A DNA stretch of 64,000 bases from UBA6522 sp963664945 (GTDB taxonomy: Bacteria; Pseudomonadota; Gammaproteobacteria; Steroidobacterales; Rariloculaceae): NCBI GenBank assembly GCA_963664945.1, contig OY761822.1:1798001-1862000 (forward strand). Reading direction: 5' to 3'. Shown one piece after another: positions 18,101-26,573 of this stretch. A model generated the notes under the pieces. It did no database searches. It was not told the DNA's origin and was given only the letters and a program-made list of their open reading frames with translations. Position numbers and translations under genes: made by a program. How positions within the stretch are numbered: position 1 is the stretch's first letter; each line of letters opens with the position of its first letter.

Positions 18101-18892
18101 GGCCACGACGTAGTACTGCACCGGTTCGCGCACGGCGTAGAACGTGAATTCGAACAGGCCGTCATCGGCCAGCATGGGCGCGCTTTCCCAGTCCTCGCTG
18201 CTTTCGAAGCGCGCGAACACTTCCGCTGCCACGGGGTCGAAGCCTTCGGCATAGGCGTCGATGACCAGGTCTCCGCCCCGCCGTACGGCACCGTCGCCGG
18301 GGCTGACAACCATCCGCTGGGGCGGCAGGGTGTCGGCCATGGCCCAGCCCGCCCAGACGTGGCGGACGCCGTAACGCCAGTTGTCCGGCCCGAACGCCGC
18401 GAACCACACCAGCGCCGCCAGCGCCGCACCGGCCAGCATGCCCGGCACCACGATCTCGCGGTTCGGCACCCGCAGCGCGGCGGGGACCCCCCGCGCCAGG
18501 CGCCAGGCGTCCTCCGCCAGCAGCCCTAGGAAGGGCGAGGGTTGGGCGCCGGCGTCATGCTTGCCGCCGGCCAGTTCGTCGTAGGTTTCGATGCGCCCGT
18601 CGAAGTCCGGCGCGCGTTTTTCGATATCGGTCACGCCCCGGGTGCGCCGCAGCACCTGCAGCGGGCGCACCAGCAGCAATGCCGCCACCGCGCCCAGGGA
18701 CAGCGCCAGCAGCAGCCGCGCGCCGTTCATCAACTCGGCGGGAAACGCCTGGCGGGTACCGATGAGCACCGCCAGCAGGGTCACGGCCAGCGCCGCCACA
18801 CAGAGCACGGCGGCGCCCCGTGCCAGGATAAGTGTCCGCAGGCGGCGGCGAAATCCGCCGAGATATTCTTCGAGTCTTGCCTGTGCCTTCAT
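15125..18892 (-). CDS. DUF4175-like large membrane protein with coiled coils
   Basis: 1255 residues from the ATG at 18892, which overlaps the stop of the upstream VWA gene (ATGA). Three membrane helices fall in the first 190 residues (ILARGAAVLCVAALAVTLLA; LLLALSLGAVAALLLV; IVVPGMLAGAALAALVWF), followed by beta-sandwich-like repeats with VEVEVTTDQPLGDAELIVNG. The C-terminal half is alpha-helical and charged, broken by glycine runs, a QQG tract near residue 810 and GGGQPGQQA repeats near residue 1110. This layout matches DUF4175 proteins found beside MoxR, DUF58 and VWA genes; no enzymatic motif is visible. As last gene of the operon it may be a large periplasmic scaffold. Confidence 0.8.
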   Translation of the reverse strand: MKAQARLEEYLGGFRRRLRTLILARGAAVLCVAALAVTLLAVLIGTRQAFPAELMNGARLLLALSLGAVAALLLVRPLQVLRRTRGVTDIEKRAPDFDGRIETYDELAGGKHDAGAQPSPFLGLLAEDAWRLARGVPAALRVPNREIVVPGMLAGAALAALVWFAAFGPDNWRYGVRHVWAGWAMADTLPPQRMVVSPGDGAVRRGGDLVIDAYAEGFDPVAAEVFARFESSEDWESAPMLADDGLFEFTFYAVREPVQYYVVASGVHSEEYLVDVVDLPRVRNLKLTYHYPRWTQLETETDDPGGDINAVAGTRVEVEVTTDQPLGDAELIVNGETLEMTADGDVATGVLEVSENGEYFVSTFFADDPVRLTDDYFIDVIPDNKPEVNVARPGRDWRASNIEEVSVRVEAEDDFGLDRLELHYSVNGGEWNIVELGADGAYAQSDEVLYLEELEKPASAAAAGGLQDLLEGNRLTVDRLDEVREAVTSGVTGATGATGAEDATDTTSGLEPGDLISYYAEAHDRDASERTDLFFIEVQPFERSYTQSMQGGGGGGGGGGGEQNEISQRQKEILLATWNLIREQEQVAGFLDEQQLGDNAAMLAELQRTLADQARTLANRTRARQLTAVDEQIQTFVNSLESAAEAMAPAAERLADLRFDEAVPSEQEALQHLLKAESVFTDIQVSFNQGGGGGGAGGFAGRDLAELFELEMDLEKNQYETESAVSFDTPEAEFDEAIAKLQELARRQENLARQAGRQQQMTEQERWQQEQLRRETEELRRQLEELRQAAAEQQQQQGQQGQQGQQGQQGQQGGQQSGQPGQLANATTEAIRQLDNALRAMDRAQSQGEMTPEQAQRAIEQARRQLDQALEQLTDQRQAAAEAAFSDLNERSRTLLEEQRRIAAELQQVANEAFRSRNPDGTRDNPLSYEEAVDLSERKWVMQEDLEALEQDIQSVANQFRGQTPEASEELYQALADLQQTQAALRLGAAAERIRRGLADELAPFEGVTTAAIEDLERDTERALATASREAREGRQAEEYPTSELVAELQALRRELATLQAGAAGDQPGENAQAGGGQPGQQAGGGQPGQQAGGTQPGQQAGGGALGGNRFGPGGGGAFDTDRRGLGFWDPTQGLALDPQMRERLEAELQAAGSNLLTLGNRLRTEDALTAEELEAIRRVGDALRRGLTGANREIVEQEYLAMLNLMEQLELQLTASDTNEGETAVRTEAPAGVATEYEEAVAEYFRRLSRSEEP

Positions 18893-20886
18893 GCGGCTAT
18901 TCCCCGTCGCACCTTGAGGTGCCGGTTTCCTATCCAGGACTCCGCCAGCACCGCTGCGGCGAGCAGGGCCAGAATCCATGGCCACAGCTCCGTGGGCGGT
19001 ACTTCCATAATACCCGAATCCGCGGCGATTGCTTGCTGCGCGCCGGGACTCAATTCCTGCCACCGGGTCAGTTCGGCGGCAGCCATCGCGGCAGGGTCCG
19101 ATTCTGTTGGATCGACATTGACGGCCACGAGTTCCGTGCGCCCGGCGCCGACGACCTCGTAGAAGCCGATCCGGTCCACCAGAACGTCGTCTCCGGCCCC
19201 GGCGCCGGCGATTCCCAGCGCCATGTCGCCGCCCGGGGCAAATACCTGGGCGCCTGCGAACCCCATGCTCCGGGCCGAAAGCGCGGAACCCAGCCGCGCC
19301 TCGAAACTCACCTGCAGATCCCCGGCCAGGTACGCCGAAAGCTGGGCGATCAGGGGCACGAAGACCGGCTGCACCGGCAGGTCGTTCCACTCCCGGTCCA
19401 GCGAGGAGCCGTACACCATCACCCGGCCGGCGCCGAGGGTATGCTCGATGAGCAGCGGCCCGCCCTCGTCCAGGCGCATGAGGACCCGGTCGCCGGCCCG
19501 CGGTTCCACCGCCACATGGCGATAGAACCGGGCCCGCCGCACGTCGTCCATCAGCCCCAGCGCGGGGTGGGACCGGTCCAGCGTGCCCACGACAAGGAAC
19601 TCGCCTTCCCGGCGACCGAAATCGGAGAACGGCTCGAACGCATGCCCGGTGACCGGCGCTTCCGCCAGGCCCGCCGAGCCCCGCGCCAGCGCCATGAGCA
19701 TGGCGCCCCCGGACTCCACGTAACCGCGCAGCAGGGCGGCGTCTTCGTCCGCCAGTACCCCGGCGTCGGTCACGACGATGAACACGTAGTCTTCCAGGAT
19801 GCGGTCGGCGAGACCCGCGGCGGTCACCGGCTCGACGCGGTAATCCTGCGCCGCCAGCGTGCCGAGCGCGGATGCGAAGAAGGGCGAAGCGCCGCCGCGC
19901 CCGTCCGCGCCGACCAGCAGCACCGGGCGCGGCTCCGGGCGTTTCACCACCAGGTAGCGGGTGTCGTCCACGCCGAGGTCGTCCCCGGGGGTCAGTTCGG
20001 CGGTGACGCGGTTGCCGCCGGCCTCCAGTTCCAGGCTCTCGAACGGCGCCTGGACGGACTCGCCGGGCGGGACCGCAATCGACCGCTGACCCGCGGCGGC
20101 GCCGTTGAGCCTGAGCGTCAAGGTGCGCTCCACCGCCTCGTCCGCGTAGCTGCGGACGCTTGCGACGAAGTCGCCGGACACCGGCGACCAGGCCAGCCCG
20201 TCCACGCTCAGGTTGCTCTCCGGCGCGGCGGACACATCGTGGAGCATCAGCTCAAGCGCCGTGCGCGGCGCCAGGTCCGCGAACCGGGCCGGCAACGCGC
20301 TCCGCTGGGCGTCGGTGACGACGTGAACGGTGACCGGCAGCTCGGCGCCCCGCACGAGGCTGTCCACCGAGCGCATCAACTGCCCGTAGTCCAGGGAGAA
20401 GGGCCCGGGCTCAAGGGTCGCCACGCCGCGGCGGATGGCGTCGCGGTCCAGCGTCGGCTCGACCACCACCTCGACGATGCGCCCGGCCGCCACCAGTTGC
20501 GCCACGTCGCCGGTCCCAAGCTCGCCCAGCACGGAATCGGCGGCCGCCTCGGCGCGCTGCCAGCGCTCGCCGTGGCCCATGGAGGCCGACTGGTCCATGA
20601 CGATGACGTGCAGTCCGGCGGTTTCGGTGACCAGGTTCTGGACCGCGCCGAGCAGCGCCGGTCCGGCGAACGCCAGCGCCAGCAGGACCAGCACGCCGAT
20701 GCGCAGGGCAAGCAGAAGCAGGTACTGGAGCTTCTTCGCCAGAACCCGTCGCGGCTCCCCGGGCTCGAGGAACATCACCGAACTGAACACCTGCCGATCG
20801 GGATTGGTGGACGAGAGCCGGTGCAGCCAGACGGGCACGCCGATGGCCAGCAGGCCGAGCAGAAATGCGGGCGCAAGCAGTGTCAT
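18889..20886 (-). CDS. BatA-like VWA-domain membrane protein
   Basis: 665 residues. The N-terminus (LLAPAFLLGLLAIGVPVWLH, then a long second helix near residues 55-80) is the BatA/aerotolerance membrane anchor. A VWA domain follows with MIDAS start VIVMDQSASM and threonine/aspartate in VVTDAQRS. Residues 330-500 hold a GATase-like Rossmann segment (VLLVGADG, FIVVTDAGVLADEDAALLRG, GGAMLMALARG) without a catalytic cysteine. A final helix (LWPWILALLAAAVLAESWIG) closes the protein. VWA proteins of this class act with MoxR ATPases in assembling or activating target complexes. It overlaps both neighbours by four bases. Confidence 0.85.
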   Translation of the reverse strand: MTLLAPAFLLGLLAIGVPVWLHRLSSTNPDRQVFSSVMFLEPGEPRRVLAKKLQYLLLLALRIGVLVLLALAFAGPALLGAVQNLVTETAGLHVIVMDQSASMGHGERWQRAEAAADSVLGELGTGDVAQLVAAGRIVEVVVEPTLDRDAIRRGVATLEPGPFSLDYGQLMRSVDSLVRGAELPVTVHVVTDAQRSALPARFADLAPRTALELMLHDVSAAPESNLSVDGLAWSPVSGDFVASVRSYADEAVERTLTLRLNGAAAGQRSIAVPPGESVQAPFESLELEAGGNRVTAELTPGDDLGVDDTRYLVVKRPEPRPVLLVGADGRGGASPFFASALGTLAAQDYRVEPVTAAGLADRILEDYVFIVVTDAGVLADEDAALLRGYVESGGAMLMALARGSAGLAEAPVTGHAFEPFSDFGRREGEFLVVGTLDRSHPALGLMDDVRRARFYRHVAVEPRAGDRVLMRLDEGGPLLIEHTLGAGRVMVYGSSLDREWNDLPVQPVFVPLIAQLSAYLAGDLQVSFEARLGSALSARSMGFAGAQVFAPGGDMALGIAGAGAGDDVLVDRIGFYEVVGAGRTELVAVNVDPTESDPAAMAAAELTRWQELSPGAQQAIAADSGIMEVPPTELWPWILALLAAAVLAESWIGNRHLKVRRGIAA

Positions 20887-21803
20887 CGTCGGCGCACCTG
20901 TCGGAACAGCAGGTAGTTGCGCAGCGCGCCTTCCAGCGAGTCGGCGATGTTCACCAGTTCGTGGTCGATGCCCGCGCCCGCCGCGCAGTTCTCCAGTTCC
21001 TCGATATGTTCGCGAATCCGCTCCCGGTAGCGCGAACGCATGAAAATGGGGGACACCTCGAGCGATTCGCCCGTCTCCATGTCCTCCATCATCGCGGACT
21101 CGCGCAGTTCGGGCTTCAATTCCTGGGGATCCAGCAACTGGAACAGCACCACGTCCTGGCCCTGGTAGGCCAGCGGCTGCACACCCTTGATCATCGCCTC
21201 CGGGACACAGTAGAAATCGGAAATCACCACCACCAGCCCCCGGCCCTTCTCGAACTGGCGGAAGGTCTCGAACGGCACCCTGAGGTCCGTGCCCACGCCG
21301 GGCTCGGCGCGGTCGATGGCGTGCAGCACGCCGCTCAGCTTGCCGATGCGCGAGGACGGCGGCCGGTGCTCGCGTACCTGCTCGTCGAAGACGATCAGGC
21401 CCACGGCGTCGTGCTGTCTGGAGGCAAGATACGCCAGCGTCGCGGCGAGCATCCTGGCGTAATGCAGCTTGGTCACCGGGCCGGAGCCGTAGCCCATGGA
21501 GGCGCTGGCGTCCAGCAGGATCACCAGCCGGGTGTTGGTCTCGCCCAGGTAGCGCTTGATGTAGGTGCGCCCGGTGCGCGCGTAGACGTTCCAGTCCACG
21601 AAGCGCGGGTCGTCGCCTTCGGCGTAGGCGCGGTACTCGGCGAACTCCTGGCTGAAGCCGAACAGCGGCGAACGGTGCAGGCCGTTGAGGAAGCCGTGCA
21701 CCGCGGCCCGGGCGACCAGTTCCAGGTTGGAAAGGCTCGCCAGGACCTCCGGCTTGAGCAGGTCCCGGACCGTGCCCGGCGCCGATGCGGCTACAGCGGC
21801 CAC
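20883..21803 (-). CDS. DUF58 protein (MoxR partner)
   Basis: 306 residues. LKPEVLASLSNLELVARAAV, GLHRSPLFGFSQEFAEYRAY, DDPRFVDWNVYARTGRTYIK and the VWA-like LVILLDASASMGYGS are the hallmark segments of DUF58 proteins, which lie beside MoxR ATPases and carry a degenerate VWA fold. The frame is closed upstream by a stop within the 33-bp repeat array, so the GTG at 21803 is the first usable start. It has no strong ribosome site, yet the repeat-encoded frame upstream ends ten bases into this gene, which could couple the two. The stop overlaps the next VWA gene. Confidence 0.9.
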   Translation of the reverse strand: MAAVAASAPGTVRDLLKPEVLASLSNLELVARAAVHGFLNGLHRSPLFGFSQEFAEYRAYAEGDDPRFVDWNVYARTGRTYIKRYLGETNTRLVILLDASASMGYGSGPVTKLHYARMLAATLAYLASRQHDAVGLIVFDEQVREHRPPSSRIGKLSGVLHAIDRAEPGVGTDLRVPFETFRQFEKGRGLVVVISDFYCVPEAMIKGVQPLAYQGQDVVLFQLLDPQELKPELRESAMMEDMETGESLEVSPIFMRSRYRERIREHIEELENCAAGAGIDHELVNIADSLEGALRNYLLFRQVRRR

Positions 21804-21967
21804 GGCGCCGCCCGTGCCGCGGTCATGCCGGCCATGGAAGTGTTCCGCTCACCGCTCGTGCCGGCCATGGCAGCGTCCCGCTCTCCGGTCATGCCGACTA
21901 TGGAAGTGCCCCGCTCCCCGGTCGTGCCGGCCATGGAAGTGCCCCGCTCCCCGATCATGCCGGCCAT
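21791..21967 (-). CDS. Possible 58-residue repeat peptide between MoxR and DUF58 genes
   Basis: The 33-bp repeats are open in one frame and would encode repeated 11-residue units such as MAGTTGERGTS and MAGTSGERNTS. The stop TAG falls inside the start of the DUF58 gene. I see no ribosome site before the first ATG. It may be a chance by-product of a repeat whose length is divisible by three, so this is listed only as a possibility. Confidence 0.2.
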   Translation of the reverse strand: MAGMIGERGTSMAGTTGERGTSIVGMTGERDAAMAGTSGERNTSMAGMTAARAAPWPL

Positions 21968-21991
21968 GGCAGCGTCCCGCTCCGGTTCATG
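21828..21991. repeat. 33-bp tandem repeat, five units, inside the MoxR operon
   Basis: Units begin at 21828, 21861, 21894, 21927 and 21960 (last one 32 bp), each with CCGGCCATGGAAGTGCCCCG or a variant. They occupy almost the whole 202-bp gap between the MoxR stop and DUF58 start in an operon whose other junctions mostly overlap by four bases. Confidence 0.9.
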
Positions 21992-22005
21992 CTGGCCATC
22001 TCCTC

Positions 22006-23033
<1,028 letters not shown>

Positions 23034-23037
<4 letters not shown>

Positions 23038-25538
23038 CGTACGATCTCCAACAACAATTGCTGCGCCTCACGGTAGTGGGGCGCGGTTTCCAGAGCATAC
23101 AACAGATGCTCCCGGGTCCTGGCTTGATCCTCAAGCTCCAAAAAAGCGGTGGCGAGGCGGTAATGGGCGCCCGCCAGGTCGTGCGGATTCATGGCCAGCA
23201 GCGCCCGGTATTCCCGCAGCGCGCCTTCGGCCATGCCTTCGGCCAGCATCCAGTCGCCCAGCGTGGCATGCACCTCGGCGTCCAGCGGCGTGACCATGAT
23301 CAGGTCGTTGTAGACGGCGATGGCGTCTTCGCGCCGACCGGCCTCGTCCAGCCAGGCGCCCAGCCGCCGCAGCGCGCCCGGGGAGTAGCCGCCGAGCTTC
23401 CAGTAGGTTTCCAGCGTGTCCAGCGCCTCGGCGCGCCGGTCGAGTTCGTCGTACGCCAGAGCTTTGGGTATGTAGGTGTTGCCGTCATCCACATGGGCGG
23501 GAAACAGCTCGATGGCTGAGTCCGAGCGTTCCAGCACGCTTTCCCAGTCTTCGGCTTCGAGCGACTCGTATGTCAGCCGGCTGTAGCCCTTCCAGTCGTC
23601 CAGCCCGTTCAGCACGGCGAAGAACTGCGCATCCAGGAACTCCTTGAAGCCGCTGTCCAGAACCGCCGGCGCGACGCCAAGTCCGTCGCGAATCGCCCCG
23701 GCGGTGTCGGAGCCCGCCGCGAACGCCGTCAGCATGTCCACCAGCCCCTGCTGGCCCCATTCGCGCGCGATGTACTGGCACAGGAGCCCCGCCTGGGTAT
23801 AGGAGACAATCACCTGGCCCTCGTAGGTGGGCCGCATGAACCCGCCGTCCAGTTCGGTGACCGGCAGGAACCGGTCGTCCGCCATGGCCTCGAGCACCCG
23901 CAACGGGATGTGCCGGCCGGGCAGCGGGCCCGTGCTCCACTCCTCGAATACCGAGACGCCCTCGCTGAACCAGCGCGGCACCAGGTTGCCGGTGGCTTCC
24001 AGGGTGAAGATGTGGGCGATCTCGTGCCAGAGCGTGGTTCCCCAGTGGAATTCGCCCTCGCGGCCGCCGGACGGGCTGTCCATGGCCACCAGGTAGCCGA
24101 ACGCCACGCCCAGCAAGCCGATGCCCGGCAGTCCCAGGGTCCGCACGGCGAAGTCGTCGTGCTCCGGGTAAAGCTCGACCACCACGTCCTCCTGCAGCTC
24201 GAACTGGTAGCGCTCGGTGAAGGCTCGAATGCTGTCGGTGACCAGGTCGGTGACGTAGGCATCCAGGACCGGGGCCTCGTCCTCGTGGAGGCGCAGCAGC
24301 ATCCCGGGCGTGTCCGCGGCGGTTTCGCCTTGCGCGCCAGCGGCGGTTTCGCCTGCCGCGGCGGCGGCGGATTCACCTGCCGAGCCGGCGGTGGATTCGC
24401 CCGCGGCGGCGGCGGCGGATTCACCCGCCGAGCCGGCATCCAGGCCGGGTACGGCCTTTGTCTCGCGTCCCGGCAGCTCGCGCTCCAGCACCACGAAGTT
24501 CTCCAAACTGTCGATCAGCCTCAGCGTATTCACGGTCTGGGCGCTGAAGGGATCGCCCTGGTAGGCCAGCGCCAGGTGCGCCTGGGCTTCCTCGACGCGG
24601 TTCTGGCGCAGCAGGTTGACACCCAGTTCGGCGTGGGCGGACCACAGGTCCGGCTGGATGCGCACCGCTTCGAACAACAGTTCCACCGCTTCGCGGTATC
24701 GCCGGTTGATGAGGTAATAGTAGGCCGGCGTCGCGTAGATCTCCCCGTAGGCCGGATTGTAGGCGAGCGCGCGGTCGGTCCACTCGCTGTCGGTGATGCC
24801 TTCGAGCACATCCGCCGCGGCGTGGAGCGAGTAGACTTCCAGCGGCGGCAGATCCTGAGCTTCGGCGATCCGAAGCGCCTCGGCCAGGGCCTCCCTGGCG
24901 GGCGCCACCGCACCGCGTTCGAGGTTCAACCGAGCCGAGATCAGGTACGCTTCCGGATACTCCCCATCGGCCTCCATGACCTCATCGACGATGGTCCTGG
25001 CACGGTCTTCGAAGCGGCCCGTGGCGACCGCCGCCATGCCCAGTTTGGCCTGGGTGTGGTTCTCGTCCAGATCCAGGGCTTCCATGAACAGCCGGACCGC
25101 CTGGTCCGCCTGGTGGGTCGCCAGGAACAGCCGCCCCCAGCGGTGGCGGATGGACGGGGACTCCGGATCCAGTTCCAGGGCCGTGCGGAAAAAGGCGTTG
25201 GCGGCCTGCATGTCGCCGAGCCGCCAGGCCGCCTCGGCGCGCACGGCGCCATCGAGGCTCTCCGCGGAGACCCGGGTATAGCAGGACGCGGCTTCAAGCC
25301 GCTCACCGCGATGGTAGTGCCGGTCGCATTCCCGCAGTGCGGGATTTCTGTCGGGGGAGTAGTCGAACGGCTGCGCGCCCACGGACTGGGCCGCGGCGGT
25401 TGTTGCGAGCGTGGCGGCTACCATGGCGGCAAACGCCAGCGCGGCCGCCAGTGCGGGCGCTGCCAGCGCGGGCGCTGCCAGTATGGGCGCGGACGGCGAA
25501 GGGGCCGCCGGCAAAGACGCTGCGGCCGGGCGCCTCAT
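23034..25538 (-). CDS. TPR protein with MA-type metallopeptidase domain
   Basis: 834 residues. An Ala-rich secretion signal with small repeats (AAPALAAPALAA) precedes tetratricopeptide repeats spanning roughly residues 60-330. A low-complexity linker of AGESAAAAAGE units follows near residues 360-415. The gluzincin-like core has HEIAH near residue 502 and PRWFSEGVSVFEEW about 16 residues later, giving zinc ligands and the downstream glutamate. More TPRs fill residues 640-834. It probably acts in the periplasm as a protease or a zinc-site scaffold. Its stop overlaps the MoxR start, and the caspase-like gene ends 33 bases before it. Confidence 0.82.
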
Positions 25539-25571
25539 GGCCCGGCGGCTCGCGGCAGGAGCCCCGCGCCG

Positions 25572-26471
25572 CTACTCTTCAGCGCGGGCATCGTCGATCT
25601 GCTGCTGCACCAGCGCAAGCTCGAGCAGCAGGGCCTGCAATTCGTTCAGATAGACATCGCTGTCCATCTCGTTGCGGCGGGTGCGCAGCGCCTGGACCTG
25701 GCCTTCCAGGGCGTCAAGCTCGGCGAACAGCTCCTCGATCTGCTCGGTGAGCGCCACCCGGGCCTCGAGCCGCGCAGCGGTGAAGGACCCCGCGGGCTCG
25801 CCCGCCAACTGCGGGTGTTCGGTGGCCAGCGTGCCCTCGTTTTCGTAGCTCTCCGCCACCATTCGCTCGGTGTATTCGAACGCTTCCTGGGCCGTGATGA
25901 TGCCGTTGCGGTTGGTATCGGCGGATTCGCTGGACAGGGCCTCGGTCCAGTGCTCGGCGAAGCGGGTCGCGTTGCGCTCGCCGCCAGTTCGGGTGGCGGT
26001 GATCAACGTGCGCCCCTCCTGCGCCCAGGATTCCAGCACGGCGCCGCTGGCGCTGGTGGCGTTGACCACCAGTTGCCGTCCCGCGGGCACGGCGCCGAGC
26101 AGTTCGCCCAGTTCCGCGCCGTCGAGGTCCCGGCCCGGCAGGTTGTACTTGTACACCATGCCGTCGTAGGTGCCGTGGCCGACGAGAAATACCGCCAGCG
26201 TGTCGGCCGCAGTGACAGTCTGCGCCAGTCCCTGCAGCGCTTCGGTGAGCGCCTCGCGGGTCGCCTCCTCGCCGTTCAGCAGCGTGACCCGGGACTCGTC
26301 GCCCAGCGAGCGGGCCGCGGCATCGGCGAGCGTCTCGGTCTGCGCGAGGAATCGATTGGCGTAGGCGGGCTCGCCGCCCAGACCGCCGACTATGACGTAG
26401 TACAGCTCCGCCTGCGCGGCCTGCGCCAGCCACAGCGGCGTCAGCAGCAACGCCAGGCGAACGGCCCTCAC
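25572..26471 (-). CDS. Secreted caspase/C13-fold protein lacking the catalytic cysteine
   Basis: 299 residues from the GTG at 26471, giving a clean signal peptide (MRAVRLALLLTPLWLAQAAQ). The caspase-like fold shows VFLVGHGTYDG with the catalytic-type histidine near residue 100. The second strand reads QLVVNATSASGA near residue 132, where active relatives have cysteine before the SG; here a threonine or alanine stands there, so peptidase activity is doubtful. An EF-hand-like loop (DTNRNGIITAQEAF) and a C-terminal coiled coil follow. A GTG at 26507 in the same frame is an artefact of a 74-bp duplication. It lies between the VWA and metallopeptidase genes. Confidence 0.75.
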   Translation of the reverse strand: MRAVRLALLLTPLWLAQAAQAELYYVIVGGLGGEPAYANRFLAQTETLADAAARSLGDESRVTLLNGEEATREALTEALQGLAQTVTAADTLAVFLVGHGTYDGMVYKYNLPGRDLDGAELGELLGAVPAGRQLVVNATSASGAVLESWAQEGRTLITATRTGGERNATRFAEHWTEALSSESADTNRNGIITAQEAFEYTERMVAESYENEGTLATEHPQLAGEPAGSFTAARLEARVALTEQIEELFAELDALEGQVQALRTRRNEMDSDVYLNELQALLLELALVQQQIDDARAEE

Positions 26472-26573
26472 AGCCTTCCCCAGTAGAGCCGCCGCACCCA
26501 CAGCCACAGCGGCGTCAGCAGCAACGCCAGGCGAACGGTTCTCACAGCCGTCCCCAGAAAAGGCGCAGCACCC
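26428..26573. repeat. 74-bp tandem duplication across a gene junction
   Basis: The stretch from 26428 recurs from 26502 with a few differences, both copies containing CAGCGGCGTCAGCAGCAACG. It spans the end of the VWA gene and the signal-peptide region of the caspase-like gene. Because 74 is not a multiple of three, the outer copy carries a duplicate signal-peptide-like frame that ends in a stop shared with the real GTG start. Confidence 0.85.

Noticed and set aside
16169..18529. Long plus-strand frame opposite the DUF4175-like gene
   Set aside because: Leucine/glutamine-rich antisense of a coding region, without start signals or motifs.
18893..19390. Longer start for the DUF4175-like protein
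   Set aside because: The extra 166 codons lie wholly inside the upstream VWA gene in another frame. The ATG at 18892 overlaps that gene's stop, as elsewhere in the operon.
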